A stretch of 64,000 bases of DNA from an uncultured Maribacter sp. (GTDB taxonomy: Bacteria > Bacteroidota > Bacteroidia > Flavobacteriales > Flavobacteriaceae). The stretch covers positions 341,665-405,664 of the forward strand of contig CANNFY010000003.1 of NCBI GenBank assembly GCA_947504045.1, written 5' to 3'. Below are positions 1 through 10,344 of the stretch, piece after piece; within the stretch, counting starts at the first letter, position 1; the number at the start of each line of letters is the position of its first letter. Made by a program: the position numbers and the translations under genes. A model generated the notes under the pieces. It was not told the origin of the DNA and made no database searches. It was given only the letters and a program-made list of their open reading frames with translations.

Positions 1-587
1 TTGTAGATGCTAAAGATGCAGCTAAGTATCTTTTAAAAAATGCGAATAAATATAAATTAGACAAAAAACAGTATGGTGTATGGGGAGGCTCAGCTGGAGG
101 GCATTTAAGTTTATTAACAGCCTTAGGCAAAAATTCAATGTTTAAAGGAGACAAGCAATTAGTAGATTTTAACCCAAAGTTTAAATGTGTAGTGTCTTAT
201 TTTCCAGCAACTTCGCTACTTAATCCGGAATTGGTGCCAGGCTCTCTTTTTGAAAAACAAGATTCTTATAATAGAATTTTAGGAGATAGTTTAAAGAATA
301 AAGTTGCGTTAGCAAAGCTACTTAGTCCCACGGAGCATTTAAAAAAGAATAGTCTTCCTATTTTGTTAATTCATGGAGACAAGGATACCGTTTTGCCTAT
401 TATTAATTCTACCTATATGGTGGAAGTAGCTAAAGAAAAACAGGCAAATGTTCAATTGCTAACTATTAAAAATGCTGGCCATAGTTTTAGTGGCGAAAAT
501 ATTTCACCATCATTTAAAGAGTTAAACCAATACGCTACCAATTTTATTCTTTCGTATTTGAAAGATGAAAATATTAACACAAACTAG
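1..587 (+). CDS. alpha/beta-hydrolase esterase (BD-FAE/acetylxylan-esterase type), 5' end outside window
   Basis: The reading frame is open from base 3, so the gene enters from the left; an ATG at 138 is internal. The visible part has the nucleophile elbow GGSAGG around bases 84-101, an acid region HGDKDT and a C-terminal NAGHSF with the likely catalytic His, which together form an alpha/beta-hydrolase triad. BD-FAE-type enzymes of this fold remove acetyl or feruloyl groups from polysaccharides. The gene ends 14 bases before the first sulfatase and is probably the same transcription unit, so a deacetylation role in the PUL is inferred. The N-terminal third and any signal peptide are not visible. 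Another serine hydrolase function is possible. Confidence 0.8.
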   Translation, partial: VDAKDAAKYLLKNANKYKLDKKQYGVWGGSAGGHLSLLTALGKNSMFKGDKQLVDFNPKFKCVVSYFPATSLLNPELVPGSLFEKQDSYNRILGDSLKNKVALAKLLSPTEHLKKNSLPILLIHGDKDTVLPIINSTYMVEVAKEKQANVQLLTIKNAGHSFSGENISPSFKELNQYATNFILSYLKDENINTN

Positions 588-601
588 CAACTATAATTAA
601 G

Positions 602-2344
602 ATGAAAAAAGGAATATTAAATACAGTTTTAGCAGTTTTATTTTTAGTTCTAACATCAGTAGAAACCAAAGGGCAGTCTTCCGTTACTCAAAAACCAAAT
701 GTAATTTTAATACTTACAGATGACCAAGGGTATGGAGATACTTCTTTATATGGAAACCCTTTATTAAAGACCCCAGAAATAGATAAAATATCGCAAGAGT
801 CTGTTCGTTTTACAGATTTTCATGTTGCACCTATGTGTACACCAACAAGAAGCCAATTATTATCTGGGTTAGATGCCATGCGTAATGGTGCAACAGCAGT
901 GTGCCAAGGGCGTTCTATGCTGCGTAGTGATATTAAAATAATGCCACAGTATTTTGAAGATGCAGGTTATGCAACAGGTTTATTTGGTAAATGGCATTTA
1001 GGAGATAGTTATCCGTATAGACCTAGGTTTAGAGGGTTTCAAGAAACCATTTCTTTTCGTGCATTTGGTATAACCTCTTTGGCAGATTATTGGGGAAACA
1101 CCTATTTTGACCCTTTTTTTATGCATAATGGAATTGACACAAAATTTGAAGGCTATTGTACTGATATTTTTTTTGAGGAAGCTATTTCTTGGATGAAAAA
1201 ATGTCAACAAGAACAAAAGCCCTTTTTTTTATATCTACCTACCAATACTCCACATGAGCCAGATATTGTTGCAGATGAATATGCAGCACCTTATAAGGGC
1301 TCTTATAATGGAACTACAATTCCAGAAAATTTTTATGGTATGATTGCTAATCTGGATGAAAATATAGGAAAGTTAGAGGCATTTTTAAAAGAAAGCGGAT
1401 TACGAGATAATACTATTTTAATATTCATGACAGATAATGGTACACAAAGTAAATATGCGCAAGCAATATTTAATGCCGGAATGCGTGGAAGAAAAAAAAG
1501 TGTATACGAAGGCGGTCATAGAGTTCCTTTATTTATACGTTGGATTAATGGGAAATTGCACCATGGAACAGATATTTCAGAATTAACCGAAGTGCAAGAT
1601 GTATTACCAACATTAATGGAGCTATGTAAATTGAATACTAAAGAGGAAAACCTTGATGGAACAAGTTTGTCTGGTCTTTTAAAAGGAGACAAAGAAATAG
1701 AAGACCGTATGTTAGTTATACAATATAATATAAGTGGAGAAAAATGGGATTCAGCAGTAGTTCTTTGGGATAAATGGCGATTAACAAAAAAAGACGAACT
1801 ATACAACATAGCAAATGATCCAGCGCAAGAAAATAATGTAATTAAACAGTACCCAGACATTGCTAAAAAAATGGAACTACATTATGATGAATGGTATAAA
1901 AAAGTAACCTCAGATTTTAATAAAAAACGACACATAATTATTGGGTCAGAAAAAGCCAATCCAGTCATGCTATATGCTAGTGATTGGAATGGAGACTATT
2001 GCGATAATCCAGGTCGTCTTATTAAAGCAAACGGAAATGGCTATTGGGATATTATGGTAGAAAAAGCTGGAGTTTACGAAATTGAACTTTTTCGTTGGTC
2101 CGAAGAATCTCAAAAAACGCTTATTGATTCTTATGATGGAAAAACAGAAAGAGGTAGTAGACCTATAGTTAAGGCGCAACTACTAGTGGGAGAATATGAT
2201 AAAACTGTAGTAACAAATGCTAATGATAAGTCTGTAACATTTAAAGTAAAATTGAACGCAGGTAAAACCACTATAAAAAGTAACCTGTTTGATAAGGATA
2301 ATAACATATTATGCGGTGCAATGTATGTAAAAGTAACATTGTAA
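602..2344 (+). CDS. secreted S1-type sulfatase with C-terminal accessory domain
   Basis: This is a 580-residue formylglycine sulfatase. An N-terminal hydrophobic stretch (about residues 5-25, ending near KGQS) reads as a Sec signal peptide. The metal-binding segment LTDDQGYGDT follows, and the activation motif is C79-T-P-T-R83, whose Cys is normally converted to formylglycine. Further family signs are GKWHLGD and TDNGTQ. Roughly residues 440-580 form an extra domain with a GYWDIMVEKAG-type segment that also occurs in the sulfatase at 15857-17701. The enzyme should hydrolyse sulfate esters of a sugar in the periplasm or outside the cell; the exact sulfate position cannot be read from sequence. 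It follows the esterase by 14 bases. Confidence 0.93.
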   Translation: MKKGILNTVLAVLFLVLTSVETKGQSSVTQKPNVILILTDDQGYGDTSLYGNPLLKTPEIDKISQESVRFTDFHVAPMCTPTRSQLLSGLDAMRNGATAVCQGRSMLRSDIKIMPQYFEDAGYATGLFGKWHLGDSYPYRPRFRGFQETISFRAFGITSLADYWGNTYFDPFFMHNGIDTKFEGYCTDIFFEEAISWMKKCQQEQKPFFLYLPTNTPHEPDIVADEYAAPYKGSYNGTTIPENFYGMIANLDENIGKLEAFLKESGLRDNTILIFMTDNGTQSKYAQAIFNAGMRGRKKSVYEGGHRVPLFIRWINGKLHHGTDISELTEVQDVLPTLMELCKLNTKEENLDGTSLSGLLKGDKEIEDRMLVIQYNISGEKWDSAVVLWDKWRLTKKDELYNIANDPAQENNVIKQYPDIAKKMELHYDEWYKKVTSDFNKKRHIIIGSEKANPVMLYASDWNGDYCDNPGRLIKANGNGYWDIMVEKAGVYEIELFRWSEESQKTLIDSYDGKTERGSRPIVKAQLLVGEYDKTVVTNANDKSVTFKVKLNAGKTTIKSNLFDKDNNILCGAMYVKVTL

Positions 2345-2446
2345 TTTATTAAGGCAAAATCCACAATTAGCTAAACATTATAAAAGTTTTTTTTAAAATT
2401 TATATATAAAATGTAGTTAGTGAAGAGCAAATTAAATAGTTAAAAA

Positions 2447-4231
2447 ATGAATAAATTACTCCTCCATGCTGTATTTATAATAATTGTAGCTAATAATTTA
2501 ATTGGGCAACAACCAAATTGTTCTAGCGCAAAAAAATATTGGAACATTCAAACACCATTAATATCCTATCGTCTGCCACCACCGCCAATTAATTATAAAC
2601 CAGAACAAAAGGATTTGGATGGAGATGGTGATCCAGATATTATATATTCCATTACTATTAGAGACACGCCCATTATGTGGATTGATGATGATGACGATAT
2701 GAAAGCGGGTGACTTTGAAGGAGATACGGATAGTGACTGTTTGTTAATTGATATTAATAAAGATGGCAAATATTGTGATATTAACGACGCAGCATTTGAT
2801 TGGATTGATACTGATGGAGATGGCTTGGCAAACATGCAAGTTTATATAGATAATACGCCTAAAGGTACAAGAAGAGGTCCGCATTACATGTGGATGATAG
2901 ATGCAGATAAAGATAATATATTTAATTATTTTGATTGGAATACATTTCGTTTACGGGCATGGTTACATGATGGGACATCAAATTTTATCGAAGATTATTC
3001 CGGCAAGAGTACTTTTTTAAAGGCACATGCTTCTACAGATCGTATAAATGATTTACGATTGAATTGGGAAAATCCTTTTTTATTTTGGGATCATGATAAT
3101 GATGGACTTACAGAAATGACTCTTAGGGCTACAGATAACCCTGTAGATCGTAATAAACAATATACCGAGGGGATAATCCGCTACATTGCTCTCGCATATG
3201 ATTTAGATAATGATAATGCACCAGGAAATGAATTTGACTACGATATGTCCATCAAATTTCAAGGTAAAGGATTTGATTATATGGATCAGGTTCACAAATT
3301 CAAGAATAAACGGGTAGAAGAAACAGATGAATATATTAATGACCCTAGATGGAGACAACTTTCAGAACTTATTTATCCAGGCTTTGATACTGCTATAGAT
3401 TTAACTTATAATAGAGGGAAGTGGGATAATGTTTTTTTTGTTTATGATGAAGATGATGATTGTGAACGTTGGGAACGAGTGGAATTTTACTATCCTATGG
3501 ATCTTTTTAAAGTAGGAGCAAAAAATAAGCGCATTGCAGACGGTGAGAAACAAGGGGGCGGATTAGATAATCATATTCAGGCCGACGCCATTGGGGATCG
3601 CGGAGAATGGGATTTGGACAATAGTGGAAAAGGTAATATCTATATTTCTAATTTTGATGGAAGAATACATCTTTATGGAGCTGAATGGGGAGCATGGAGA
3701 GTGGATCAATTGGCTTGGTCTTATCAGAGTTGGGGTGGGGTTGAAGATTTTTATGAGCCTAAAGATAAACGACTCCAAAAAGAATTTAGCCCTTTTAGTA
3801 CTTTCAAATATGAAGACACAAATGGCAATGGATTTCTGGATCTAATTGAAATAGATATTAATGGGGATGCTATTTTTGATAAGAAGGTCTCCTTATTAAA
3901 ACTTAAAATAGATGATGTATGCAAGATTATCAATACATCAGAAATGAGTTATGAAGATTATAGAGTCTTACACAAAACAATGTCTGATAATATTTGGAAA
4001 AGAGCGCAAATAGCATTAAAAGTAGCAAGTCAACAAGGGCTTAATACAAGTTGGTACGCTTTCATGAAAAATCCAAAATCAGAATACCAAAAATACAATT
4101 ATGGTTATTGGATTCAATTTTATGTGTATATGGATTTGATTGATAATTACTATCGTATAAAAAAGGGGTTAAAACCTAGTCTAATAGATAAGGCATATTT
4201 CGGAGGTAATTGGAAGGCATTACTCAATTAA
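2447..4231 (+). CDS. unrecognised secreted Asp-rich protein with Ca2+-loop-like repeats
   Basis: I do not recognise this 594-residue family. An N-terminal signal peptide ends near LIGQQ. The first half is studded with Asp/Asn/Gly-rich segments such as DLDGDGDPD, DINKDGKY, DTDGDGLA, DADKDN, DHDNDG and DLDNDN, which resemble calcium-binding loops of EF-hand, dockerin or thrombospondin-3 type. They are irregularly spaced and set between aromatic-rich stretches such as WIDDDDD and WMIDADKD. The central part has conserved-looking motifs (YDEDDDCERWE, NHIQADAIGDRGEWD, GRIHLYGAEWGAWRVD), and the C-terminal 130 residues look alpha-helical. It lies among sulfatases, so a carbohydrate-active or carbohydrate-binding role is plausible but unproven. 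The 102-base gap upstream shows no clear promoter. Confidence 0.75.
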   Translation: MNKLLLHAVFIIIVANNLIGQQPNCSSAKKYWNIQTPLISYRLPPPPINYKPEQKDLDGDGDPDIIYSITIRDTPIMWIDDDDDMKAGDFEGDTDSDCLLIDINKDGKYCDINDAAFDWIDTDGDGLANMQVYIDNTPKGTRRGPHYMWMIDADKDNIFNYFDWNTFRLRAWLHDGTSNFIEDYSGKSTFLKAHASTDRINDLRLNWENPFLFWDHDNDGLTEMTLRATDNPVDRNKQYTEGIIRYIALAYDLDNDNAPGNEFDYDMSIKFQGKGFDYMDQVHKFKNKRVEETDEYINDPRWRQLSELIYPGFDTAIDLTYNRGKWDNVFFVYDEDDDCERWERVEFYYPMDLFKVGAKNKRIADGEKQGGGLDNHIQADAIGDRGEWDLDNSGKGNIYISNFDGRIHLYGAEWGAWRVDQLAWSYQSWGGVEDFYEPKDKRLQKEFSPFSTFKYEDTNGNGFLDLIEIDINGDAIFDKKVSLLKLKIDDVCKIINTSEMSYEDYRVLHKTMSDNIWKRAQIALKVASQQGLNTSWYAFMKNPKSEYQKYNYGYWIQFYVYMDLIDNYYRIKKGLKPSLIDKAYFGGNWKALLN

Positions 4232-4384
4232 CAGATAGAAGTATTCAGTTAGTATAATAATTATACTTTTTGAATCATAGTTTATATTATCCTTAAATCT
4301 CTATTTGTAATTTTAAGATTTATATTTCGCATTAGAGATATTTTTTATTAGCGCATAGTTTACTTTGAAAAATAATAATGTTAA

Positions 4385-5860
4385 ATGATTAAGATAGTTT
4401 TGAAAAAATTGTTCTTGTTTATAGTCATAATTACATTTTCAGCATGTAATACAGTAAAAGAAAAAAAAGAGCCTCAAAAAGAAGTAGCTAAAAAGAATGT
4501 TTTGTTTATATGTGTAGACGATTTAAGACCAGAATTAAATTCCTTTGGCGTCTCCTATATTAAATCTCCAAACATTGATTATTTAGCATCCGTTGGTATG
4601 GCATTTACTCGGCATTACGTAAATGCGCCTAGTTGCGGACCTTCACGTTATACGCTTTTAACAGGGCAATACGGAGATCAATATAGAAGACATAATAATC
4701 AGACATTATTTTCTCGAGCAAATGAAGAGAAAAAGAACTCGTATAATTTTCCCCCTAGTATGCCAGAATGGTTTAGAGCACAGGGTTATAAAACAGTATC
4801 TGTAGGAAAGGTTTCTCATCATCCAGGTGGAAGAGGAGGTAACCAGTGGAATAACGATAGTATACTAGAAATACCAAACGCATGGGACAAACATTTAATG
4901 CCAGTAGGTGCATGGAAAACTCCTCGTGGAGCAATGCATGGTTTAGCAAATGGAAAAGTAAGAACACCTAATACTAGAGATGTGCTAGAAGCTTTTGAAG
5001 GGGAAGACACTAGTTACCCAGATGGCTTAATTGTAAAACAGGGTTTACAACAACTAGAAGAATTAACATCTAGAAAACAACCATTTTTTTTAGCTATAGG
5101 GCTTATAAAACCACATTTGCCTTTTGGGGCTCCTAAAAAATATCTTGATTTATATAATGGAGTTACTATTCCATTACCAGCACATTCAGAAAAACCAAAA
5201 GGGAAAACAACTTGGCATAAGTCTAATGAATTTATGAGTTATGATCTTGGAGGAAAAGACCCAAGAGAAAATTCAGAATTTGCTTTGGAATTAAAGAAAT
5301 ATTATGCAGCCTGTGTTAGTTATGCCGATAAACATGTAGGAGATTTTTTAAATAAACTTAAAGCAACCGGTGCAGATAAAAATACAATAGTAATTTTATG
5401 GGGAGATCATGGGTGGAATTTAGGTGAACATGGAATTTGGGGAAAGCATAGCCTTTTTGAAGAATCGTTACGTTCTCCTCTAATAGTGTATAATCCAGGA
5501 ATGAAAAACGCTGGGGAGCAAAGTAGTGCTATAGTAGAATCTTTAGATGTATTTCCAACCTTATGTGATTTAATGGATTTGCCAAAACCAGAATTTACAG
5601 ATGGCAGTTCTCTTATACCTTTTCTTAATAACCCAAAATCTGAAGGGCATAGCGCTGTAGCTTATATTTCAGAAGCTTCTACAATACGAACGGATTGCTA
5701 CAGATTTATACAACATTGTGGTGGAGAATTGGAACTTTATGATCATATTTCTGACCCTTCAGAAACTATAAACATTGCAAGAGATAGACCCCATATAGTA
5801 AAACAATTACAACAACAATTAGAATCTAGGTTAGATTATGCCTTTAATTATAATCCATAA
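4385..5860 (+). CDS. lipoprotein S1-type sulfatase, iduronate-2-sulfatase-like
   Basis: This is a 491-residue sulfatase with a lipoprotein signal peptide (lipobox FSAC, Cys21). The metal site [13 protein letters not shown] and the activation motif C84-G-P-S-R88, followed by YTLLTGQY, are typical of the iduronate-2-sulfatase-like branch (SulfAtlas S1_7-like, assigned from memory). [21 protein letters not shown] and [20 protein letters not shown] are further hallmarks of that branch. It probably removes sulfate from a uronic acid or related sugar, anchored to the outer or inner membrane facing the periplasm. A 153-base gap precedes it. The next gene starts 27 bases downstream, which points to one operon. 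Confidence 0.92.
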   Translation: MIKIVLKKLFLFIVIITFSACNTVKEKKEPQKEVAKKNVLFICVDDLRPELNSFGVSYIKSPNIDYLASVGMAFTRHYVNAPSCGPSRYTLLTGQYGDQYRRHNNQTLFSRANEEKKNSYNFPPSMPEWFRAQGYKTVSVGKVSHHPGGRGGNQWNNDSILEIPNAWDKHLMPVGAWKTPRGAMHGLANGKVRTPNTRDVLEAFEGEDTSYPDGLIVKQGLQQLEELTSRKQPFFLAIGLIKPHLPFGAPKKYLDLYNGVTIPLPAHSEKPKGKTTWHKSNEFMSYDLGGKDPRENSEFALELKKYYAACVSYADKHVGDFLNKLKATGADKNTIVILWGDHGWNLGEHGIWGKHSLFEESLRSPLIVYNPGMKNAGEQSSAIVESLDVFPTLCDLMDLPKPEFTDGSSLIPFLNNPKSEGHSAVAYISEASTIRTDCYRFIQHCGGELELYDHISDPSETINIARDRPHIVKQLQQQLESRLDYAFNYNP

Positions 5861-5887
5861 ATTTAAATTAGAAATTAAACTATTAAA

Positions 5888-7324
5888 ATGAAAATACAAG
5901 TAGTTCCTAAGTTTCATAAATACCATGTATATGTTATACTGTTTTTTATGTTTGTAGCAGTTACATCTTATTCTCAAGTAACCGTAAAATCTTTAAAAGA
6001 GTTAATGCCTTATTTAAAGAAAAGTAATGTAGATGTAAAGTTACAACCAGGAGAGTATGTCATAACCGCAGAAGATGTTTCTAAAGGGGAATATGCAGAA
6101 GAGTTAAAGTTAAAGTCTATTAGTAAAATTCTTCTTCTTTTTCAAGGAAACAATAGTACTTACGATTTTACTGGGGTTACTCTAAAAATAAAAACGGAAG
6201 TACTACAGGCCTATGGTAATTACCAGGTTCACGAACTGCAAATTATAGGAAACAATAACGTACTTAAAAATCTAACTCTTATAGATGATGGATCGGAGCA
6301 TGATGCTCCTACAAGAAGAGCTTGTAATATTGTTATGGATGGCTCTAATAATAGAATAGAAGGTTTTCATGTAACAACCAAAGGATCCTTTCCCTATGGT
6401 TATGGAGATGCTTTTGGAAAAGGAGGAAAGGCTGTTATAAAACACCAAAAACATAGTGCGTGTTTAATTAGAGGAGAATCTAATCACTTAAAAAATTCAA
6501 CATTTATTCATAAAAGCTATGGGCACTGCATATTTATGCAAGCGGCAAATAATCCCCTTATTGAAGGCTGTGTTGTAGAAGGGGAAGTACGTAAAACAGA
6601 TGATATGTTATTAGAAACTTCTGGCCCTGCTTTTAATGTAGATTTTATGACTGTTTGGGGATATAAACTTCCTGCAGGGTATATGTTAAGTACTGGTGAA
6701 GCTGGTATTAGAGCTTATGACGGAGGAGAAACAATTATTGATGGCCAATTTATAAAAAGAGGAACATCTAATCCTACCGTAAAAAACTGTACTGTTAAGT
6801 ATATGCGAACAGGTGTAACTATTGCACATGCTACAGGAAAAAAATATGTTGAGGGTTGTACTGCAATCGGCTGCGAAAATGGATTTTCTTTGGGTTCTGG
6901 TGAAGTAGTAAATTGCTATGCAGATTGTTCTTATGGGCCGGTATATTCTTCTACCTATGAAAAAGATGAAAAATACAATGCAGATATTACCATTATACCA
7001 CCAATTAATCCGTACTATAATGGCTCTAGAAATGTAGCTTATATTGGAGGAAGCAATCATAACATAACTTTACGCAGTAAAGACAATACTATTGGTAAAA
7101 ATCTAGCCATTAGGGTTGGCGGCGAAAAGAATAATATTCGCCTGTTATACGGTAATTTGCCAAATCAAAACAATTTTAAAGCTTCTGATATAAAATTAGA
7201 AAATAAAACAAATTACCCTGTTAGTTTATCTGACAAAAGTTCCAAAATTACGGTCAAATCTTTAGGTAATGTTACAGATTTAGGTGTAAACAACAAAATT
7301 GAAAAAGTGCAAAATAAAAAATAG
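5888..7324 (+). CDS. secreted right-handed parallel beta-helix protein
   Basis: This 478-residue protein has a signal peptide ending near TSYSQ. It opens with VKSLKELMPYLKKSNVDVKLQPGEYVI, the kind of start seen in beta-helix polysaccharide lyases and hydrolases. It continues with short repeating coils rich in N, G, I and V (NNVLKNLTLID, NNRIEGFHVTT, NHLKNSTFIHK, NPLIEGCVVEG, NPTVKNCTVKY, KYVEGCTAIGC). Cys residues stack at equivalent coil positions. Basic and aromatic residues around IHKSYGHCIF and RAYDGGE could form an active groove, but no family motif is certain. A lyase or glycosidase acting on the PUL substrate is inferred from fold and location. It lies 27 bases after one sulfatase and 60 before another. 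Confidence 0.8.
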   Translation: MKIQVVPKFHKYHVYVILFFMFVAVTSYSQVTVKSLKELMPYLKKSNVDVKLQPGEYVITAEDVSKGEYAEELKLKSISKILLLFQGNNSTYDFTGVTLKIKTEVLQAYGNYQVHELQIIGNNNVLKNLTLIDDGSEHDAPTRRACNIVMDGSNNRIEGFHVTTKGSFPYGYGDAFGKGGKAVIKHQKHSACLIRGESNHLKNSTFIHKSYGHCIFMQAANNPLIEGCVVEGEVRKTDDMLLETSGPAFNVDFMTVWGYKLPAGYMLSTGEAGIRAYDGGETIIDGQFIKRGTSNPTVKNCTVKYMRTGVTIAHATGKKYVEGCTAIGCENGFSLGSGEVVNCYADCSYGPVYSSTYEKDEKYNADITIIPPINPYYNGSRNVAYIGGSNHNITLRSKDNTIGKNLAIRVGGEKNNIRLLYGNLPNQNNFKASDIKLENKTNYPVSLSDKSSKITVKSLGNVTDLGVNNKIEKVQNKK

Positions 7325-7384
7325 TAGTGTGTTAGCACTATTGCCAACTTTTCTTACTGCTTGTGCCATTAAACGAATAAAAAA

Positions 7385-8914
7385 ATGAATTACAAAATTT
7401 TTATAGTTTTTCTACTATTAAGTAGTGTGTCTTGTAAAAAAAATAAGGAAGAACCAACACAACCTAATATTATCTTTTTAATGACAGACGATCAGCGTTG
7501 GGATAATATGGGATGTTATGGCAAGCCAGAATTTAACACGCCCAATATAGATAATTTAGCATCTGAAGGAGTTGTTTTTGATAAAGCATACTATGCTGTA
7601 GCAATTTGTATGCCTAGTAGAGTAACTATGCTTACAGGCAGGTTTAACTCTAATCATAAAGTAGGTTTTGTAGCACCTACAGATTATACGTTGTCGCAAG
7701 ATGATTTTAATAAAGGATACCCTGCAATTTTAAAAGAAGCGGGTTATCGTAACGGATTTATTGGAAAAGTAGGGTATACAGTTACCGAAAATGCAACACG
7801 CCCTAGCACTCCTAAAGAGCACTATTATAAAGAAAATATGGGTAGTGTTTTTGATTTTTTTGCAGGTACAGAAACGCATGACCGTAATGGTATGGTATTA
7901 TGGCCAGAAAACGATTTAAAGTTGCAGCAAATATATGAAAAAGGAAGACCTAATTCCGGTAGAACCCTACGAACAGGAGAAGCAATGATACACTTTTTAG
8001 AAACCCAACCTAAAGACCAACCATTTTGTCTTTCAGTTAGTTTTTATGCTGTTAAGCATGATAATAATAAAGATATGTATATGCCGCATCACGATTTGTT
8101 TAAAGATAAACAACTATCTGTACCTGATAATTGGGTAGAAGGGGAGAATGATAAACTACCAAAAGTAGTTAAAGAAAACGCAAGAGGAGTTCGTTTACAT
8201 AAACAAAGGTCTTCAACACCAGAATTACAACAAAAATTAGTTCGTCGTTTTGCAACACAAGGGTATAGTGTAGATGATCAAGTTGGTCTTTTAGTAGATA
8301 AACTAAAAGAAAAAGGGATGCTTGATAATACGATAATAATTTATACTAGCGATAATGGTCGTTTTCAAGGTTCTCATGGTCTTTTTGACAAATGTTTGCT
8401 TTATGAAGAATCTGTTAAAGCACCTTTAATTGTATACGATGGTAGAAAACAAAAAGCAGAAAGAGGTTTTAGAGATAACTCTCTTATTTCATCGGTAGAT
8501 ATGGCTCCTACAATACTTTCTCTAGCAGGATTAGAGGCGCCCCAAAGTATGCAAGGAAAAGATTTTAGTCCAATACTAAACAAAACACAAGACAAGTCTA
8601 AATGGAGAGATGCCGTATTTATGGAAGATCTATTTATTGCAGAAATGTTTCATAAACGATATAATAAAAATGTAGATGAAATTAATGCTACTCTTATAAA
8701 GGAGAATAAGTCTTACCGAAGTCATGGTGTTAGAACCAACCGCTATAAATATTTTGTTTATTACGAGCATACTCCTAAAATAGAAGAATTATATGATTTA
8801 GAAAAGGACCCTCTAGAGCAAAACAACCTAGTAAATAATATTGATTATAGCGAGGTTCTTAATGGGTTAAGAGATAAAACCGAAGAATTGTATTTAGAAG
8901 CCCTAGGAAAATAA
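7385..8914 (+). CDS. lipoprotein S1-type sulfatase
   Basis: This is a 509-residue sulfatase with a lipobox (SVSC, Cys17). It has a metal-binding MTDDQRWDNMGCYG segment and an activation motif C75-M-P-S-R79 followed by VTMLTGRF. The Met in the second motif position is unusual next to the other five sulfatases in this locus, which have T, G or S there. SDNGRFQGSHGLFDKCLLYEES and DLEKDPLEQNNL are standard C-terminal sulfatase elements. Its sequence is clearly distinct from its neighbours, so it probably acts on a different sulfate position or linkage; which one is unknown. It sits 42 bases upstream of the next sulfatase in an apparent operon. Confidence 0.92.
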   Translation: MNYKIFIVFLLLSSVSCKKNKEEPTQPNIIFLMTDDQRWDNMGCYGKPEFNTPNIDNLASEGVVFDKAYYAVAICMPSRVTMLTGRFNSNHKVGFVAPTDYTLSQDDFNKGYPAILKEAGYRNGFIGKVGYTVTENATRPSTPKEHYYKENMGSVFDFFAGTETHDRNGMVLWPENDLKLQQIYEKGRPNSGRTLRTGEAMIHFLETQPKDQPFCLSVSFYAVKHDNNKDMYMPHHDLFKDKQLSVPDNWVEGENDKLPKVVKENARGVRLHKQRSSTPELQQKLVRRFATQGYSVDDQVGLLVDKLKEKGMLDNTIIIYTSDNGRFQGSHGLFDKCLLYEESVKAPLIVYDGRKQKAERGFRDNSLISSVDMAPTILSLAGLEAPQSMQGKDFSPILNKTQDKSKWRDAVFMEDLFIAEMFHKRYNKNVDEINATLIKENKSYRSHGVRTNRYKYFVYYEHTPKIEELYDLEKDPLEQNNLVNNIDYSEVLNGLRDKTEELYLEALGK

Positions 8915-8956
8915 TATGTATTCTAACTAGCAATACTAAAAGTAAAATTTTAAAAA

Positions 8957-10306
8957 ATGATTAAAATAAAGAACACGGTTCTAATAGGTATGCTTTTTCT
9001 GTTATGTGCTAATTTAAATGCCCAACAAAGCACTACAGTACAACCAAATATTATACTAATAATGGCGGATGATTTAGGATATGGAGAGCTTTCTTGCTAT
9101 GGCAGTAAAAAAGTAAAAACACCAAATCTAGATGCACTTGCTAAAAAAGGAATAAAATTTTTAGATTTTCATGCAAACGGTCCTGTTTGTAGTCCGACAA
9201 GAGCCGCTTTAATGACGGGTAATTACCAACAACGTTCCGGTGTTGAAGGTGTAATTACAGCAGCCAACCATAGAGAGGTTGGGTTAAGTTTAAACGAATC
9301 TACACTTGCGGAGGAATTAAAGATTTTAGGTTATTCTACTGCCATGTATGGTAAATGGCATTTAGGTTATGCAGAACCTTTTAATCCTACGTACCAGGGT
9401 TTTGATCAATTTAAAGGTTTTGTAAGTGGTAATGTAGATTACCATTCGCACATTGATCAAGCAGGTTATTTAGATTGGTGGCAAAACAAAGAAATAAAAG
9501 ATGAAAAGGGGTATACTACAGATCTTATTACAAATTACGGAGTTGATTTTATCGTAAATAATAATCCAACAAAAACAGGAAAACCTTTTTTTCTATACCT
9601 AGCTCAAGAAGCACCACATTATCCAATTCAAGGTAGAGATGATAAGCCACTTAGAGAAGTTGGCAGTGGAAAGTTTATTAGAAAAGTACCCAAAGATAGT
9701 GTTGCAACAATTTACACCAAAATGATTGAAATTATGGACGAAGGTATTGGAGAGGTTGTAAAAACTGTTCAAAAACTAGGTTTAGAAGAGAACACTATTA
9801 TTATCTTTTGTTCAGATAACGGTGCTGCAGGAAAAAGAGGAGATAACGGTGTGTTAAGAGATTCTAAAGCTTCTGTTTATGAAGGAGGACACAGAGTGCC
9901 AGCTATAATTTCATATCCTGAAAAAATTACTGCAAACCAAGTAAGTAATGCCACAATTATGTCTATGGATTTTTATCCAACGCTTATTGATTTTGCAGAA
10001 GGAACCCCAAAAAAATCTTTAGATGGTATAAGCATTAAAAAGCATTTAGTATCAGGAAAAAAAATACCTAAAAGAGAACTTTATTGGAGTTTTGGAAACA
10101 AAAAAGCAATGCGAGATGGAAAATGGAAATTAGTACAAAATAAGTCTGATGGTATTGAAAAAGTTGAGCTATTTGACCTTAAGAACGATTTAAGCGAGAA
10201 AAATGATTTATCAGCCAGTAACCCAAAAATGGTAAAAAAAATGCTTTTTAAAATAAATAGTTGGTATAAAGAGGTTAAAACTGGGGTTGAAGAAGTATCT
10301 AAATAA
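8957..10306 (+). CDS. secreted arylsulfatase-like S1 sulfatase
   Basis: This 449-residue sulfatase has a signal peptide ending at [20 protein letters not shown] provides metal ligands, C78-S-P-T-R82 is the activation motif, and [22 protein letters not shown] and YEGGHRVPA are conserved. This motif combination is that of the classical arylsulfatase/N-acetylgalactosamine-sulfatase-like branch. It is the shortest of the six sulfatases here and has no C-terminal extension. Substrate position is not predictable. It lies 42 bases after the previous sulfatase and about 38 bases before the likely start of the GH95 gene, consistent with co-transcription. Confidence 0.93.
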   Translation: MIKIKNTVLIGMLFLLCANLNAQQSTTVQPNIILIMADDLGYGELSCYGSKKVKTPNLDALAKKGIKFLDFHANGPVCSPTRAALMTGNYQQRSGVEGVITAANHREVGLSLNESTLAEELKILGYSTAMYGKWHLGYAEPFNPTYQGFDQFKGFVSGNVDYHSHIDQAGYLDWWQNKEIKDEKGYTTDLITNYGVDFIVNNNPTKTGKPFFLYLAQEAPHYPIQGRDDKPLREVGSGKFIRKVPKDSVATIYTKMIEIMDEGIGEVVKTVQKLGLEENTIIIFCSDNGAAGKRGDNGVLRDSKASVYEGGHRVPAIISYPEKITANQVSNATIMSMDFYPTLIDFAEGTPKKSLDGISIKKHLVSGKKIPKRELYWSFGNKKAMRDGKWKLVQNKSDGIEKVELFDLKNDLSEKNDLSASNPKMVKKMLFKINSWYKEVKTGVEEVSK

Positions 10307-10344
10307 AATCAGATAAAATTTTGAGTAGGAATATTAAACTTAAT

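Noticed and set aside
10321..10344. TTG start for the GH95 gene
   Set aside because: It would add eight residues in front of an intact signal peptide; the ATG at 10345 fits better.
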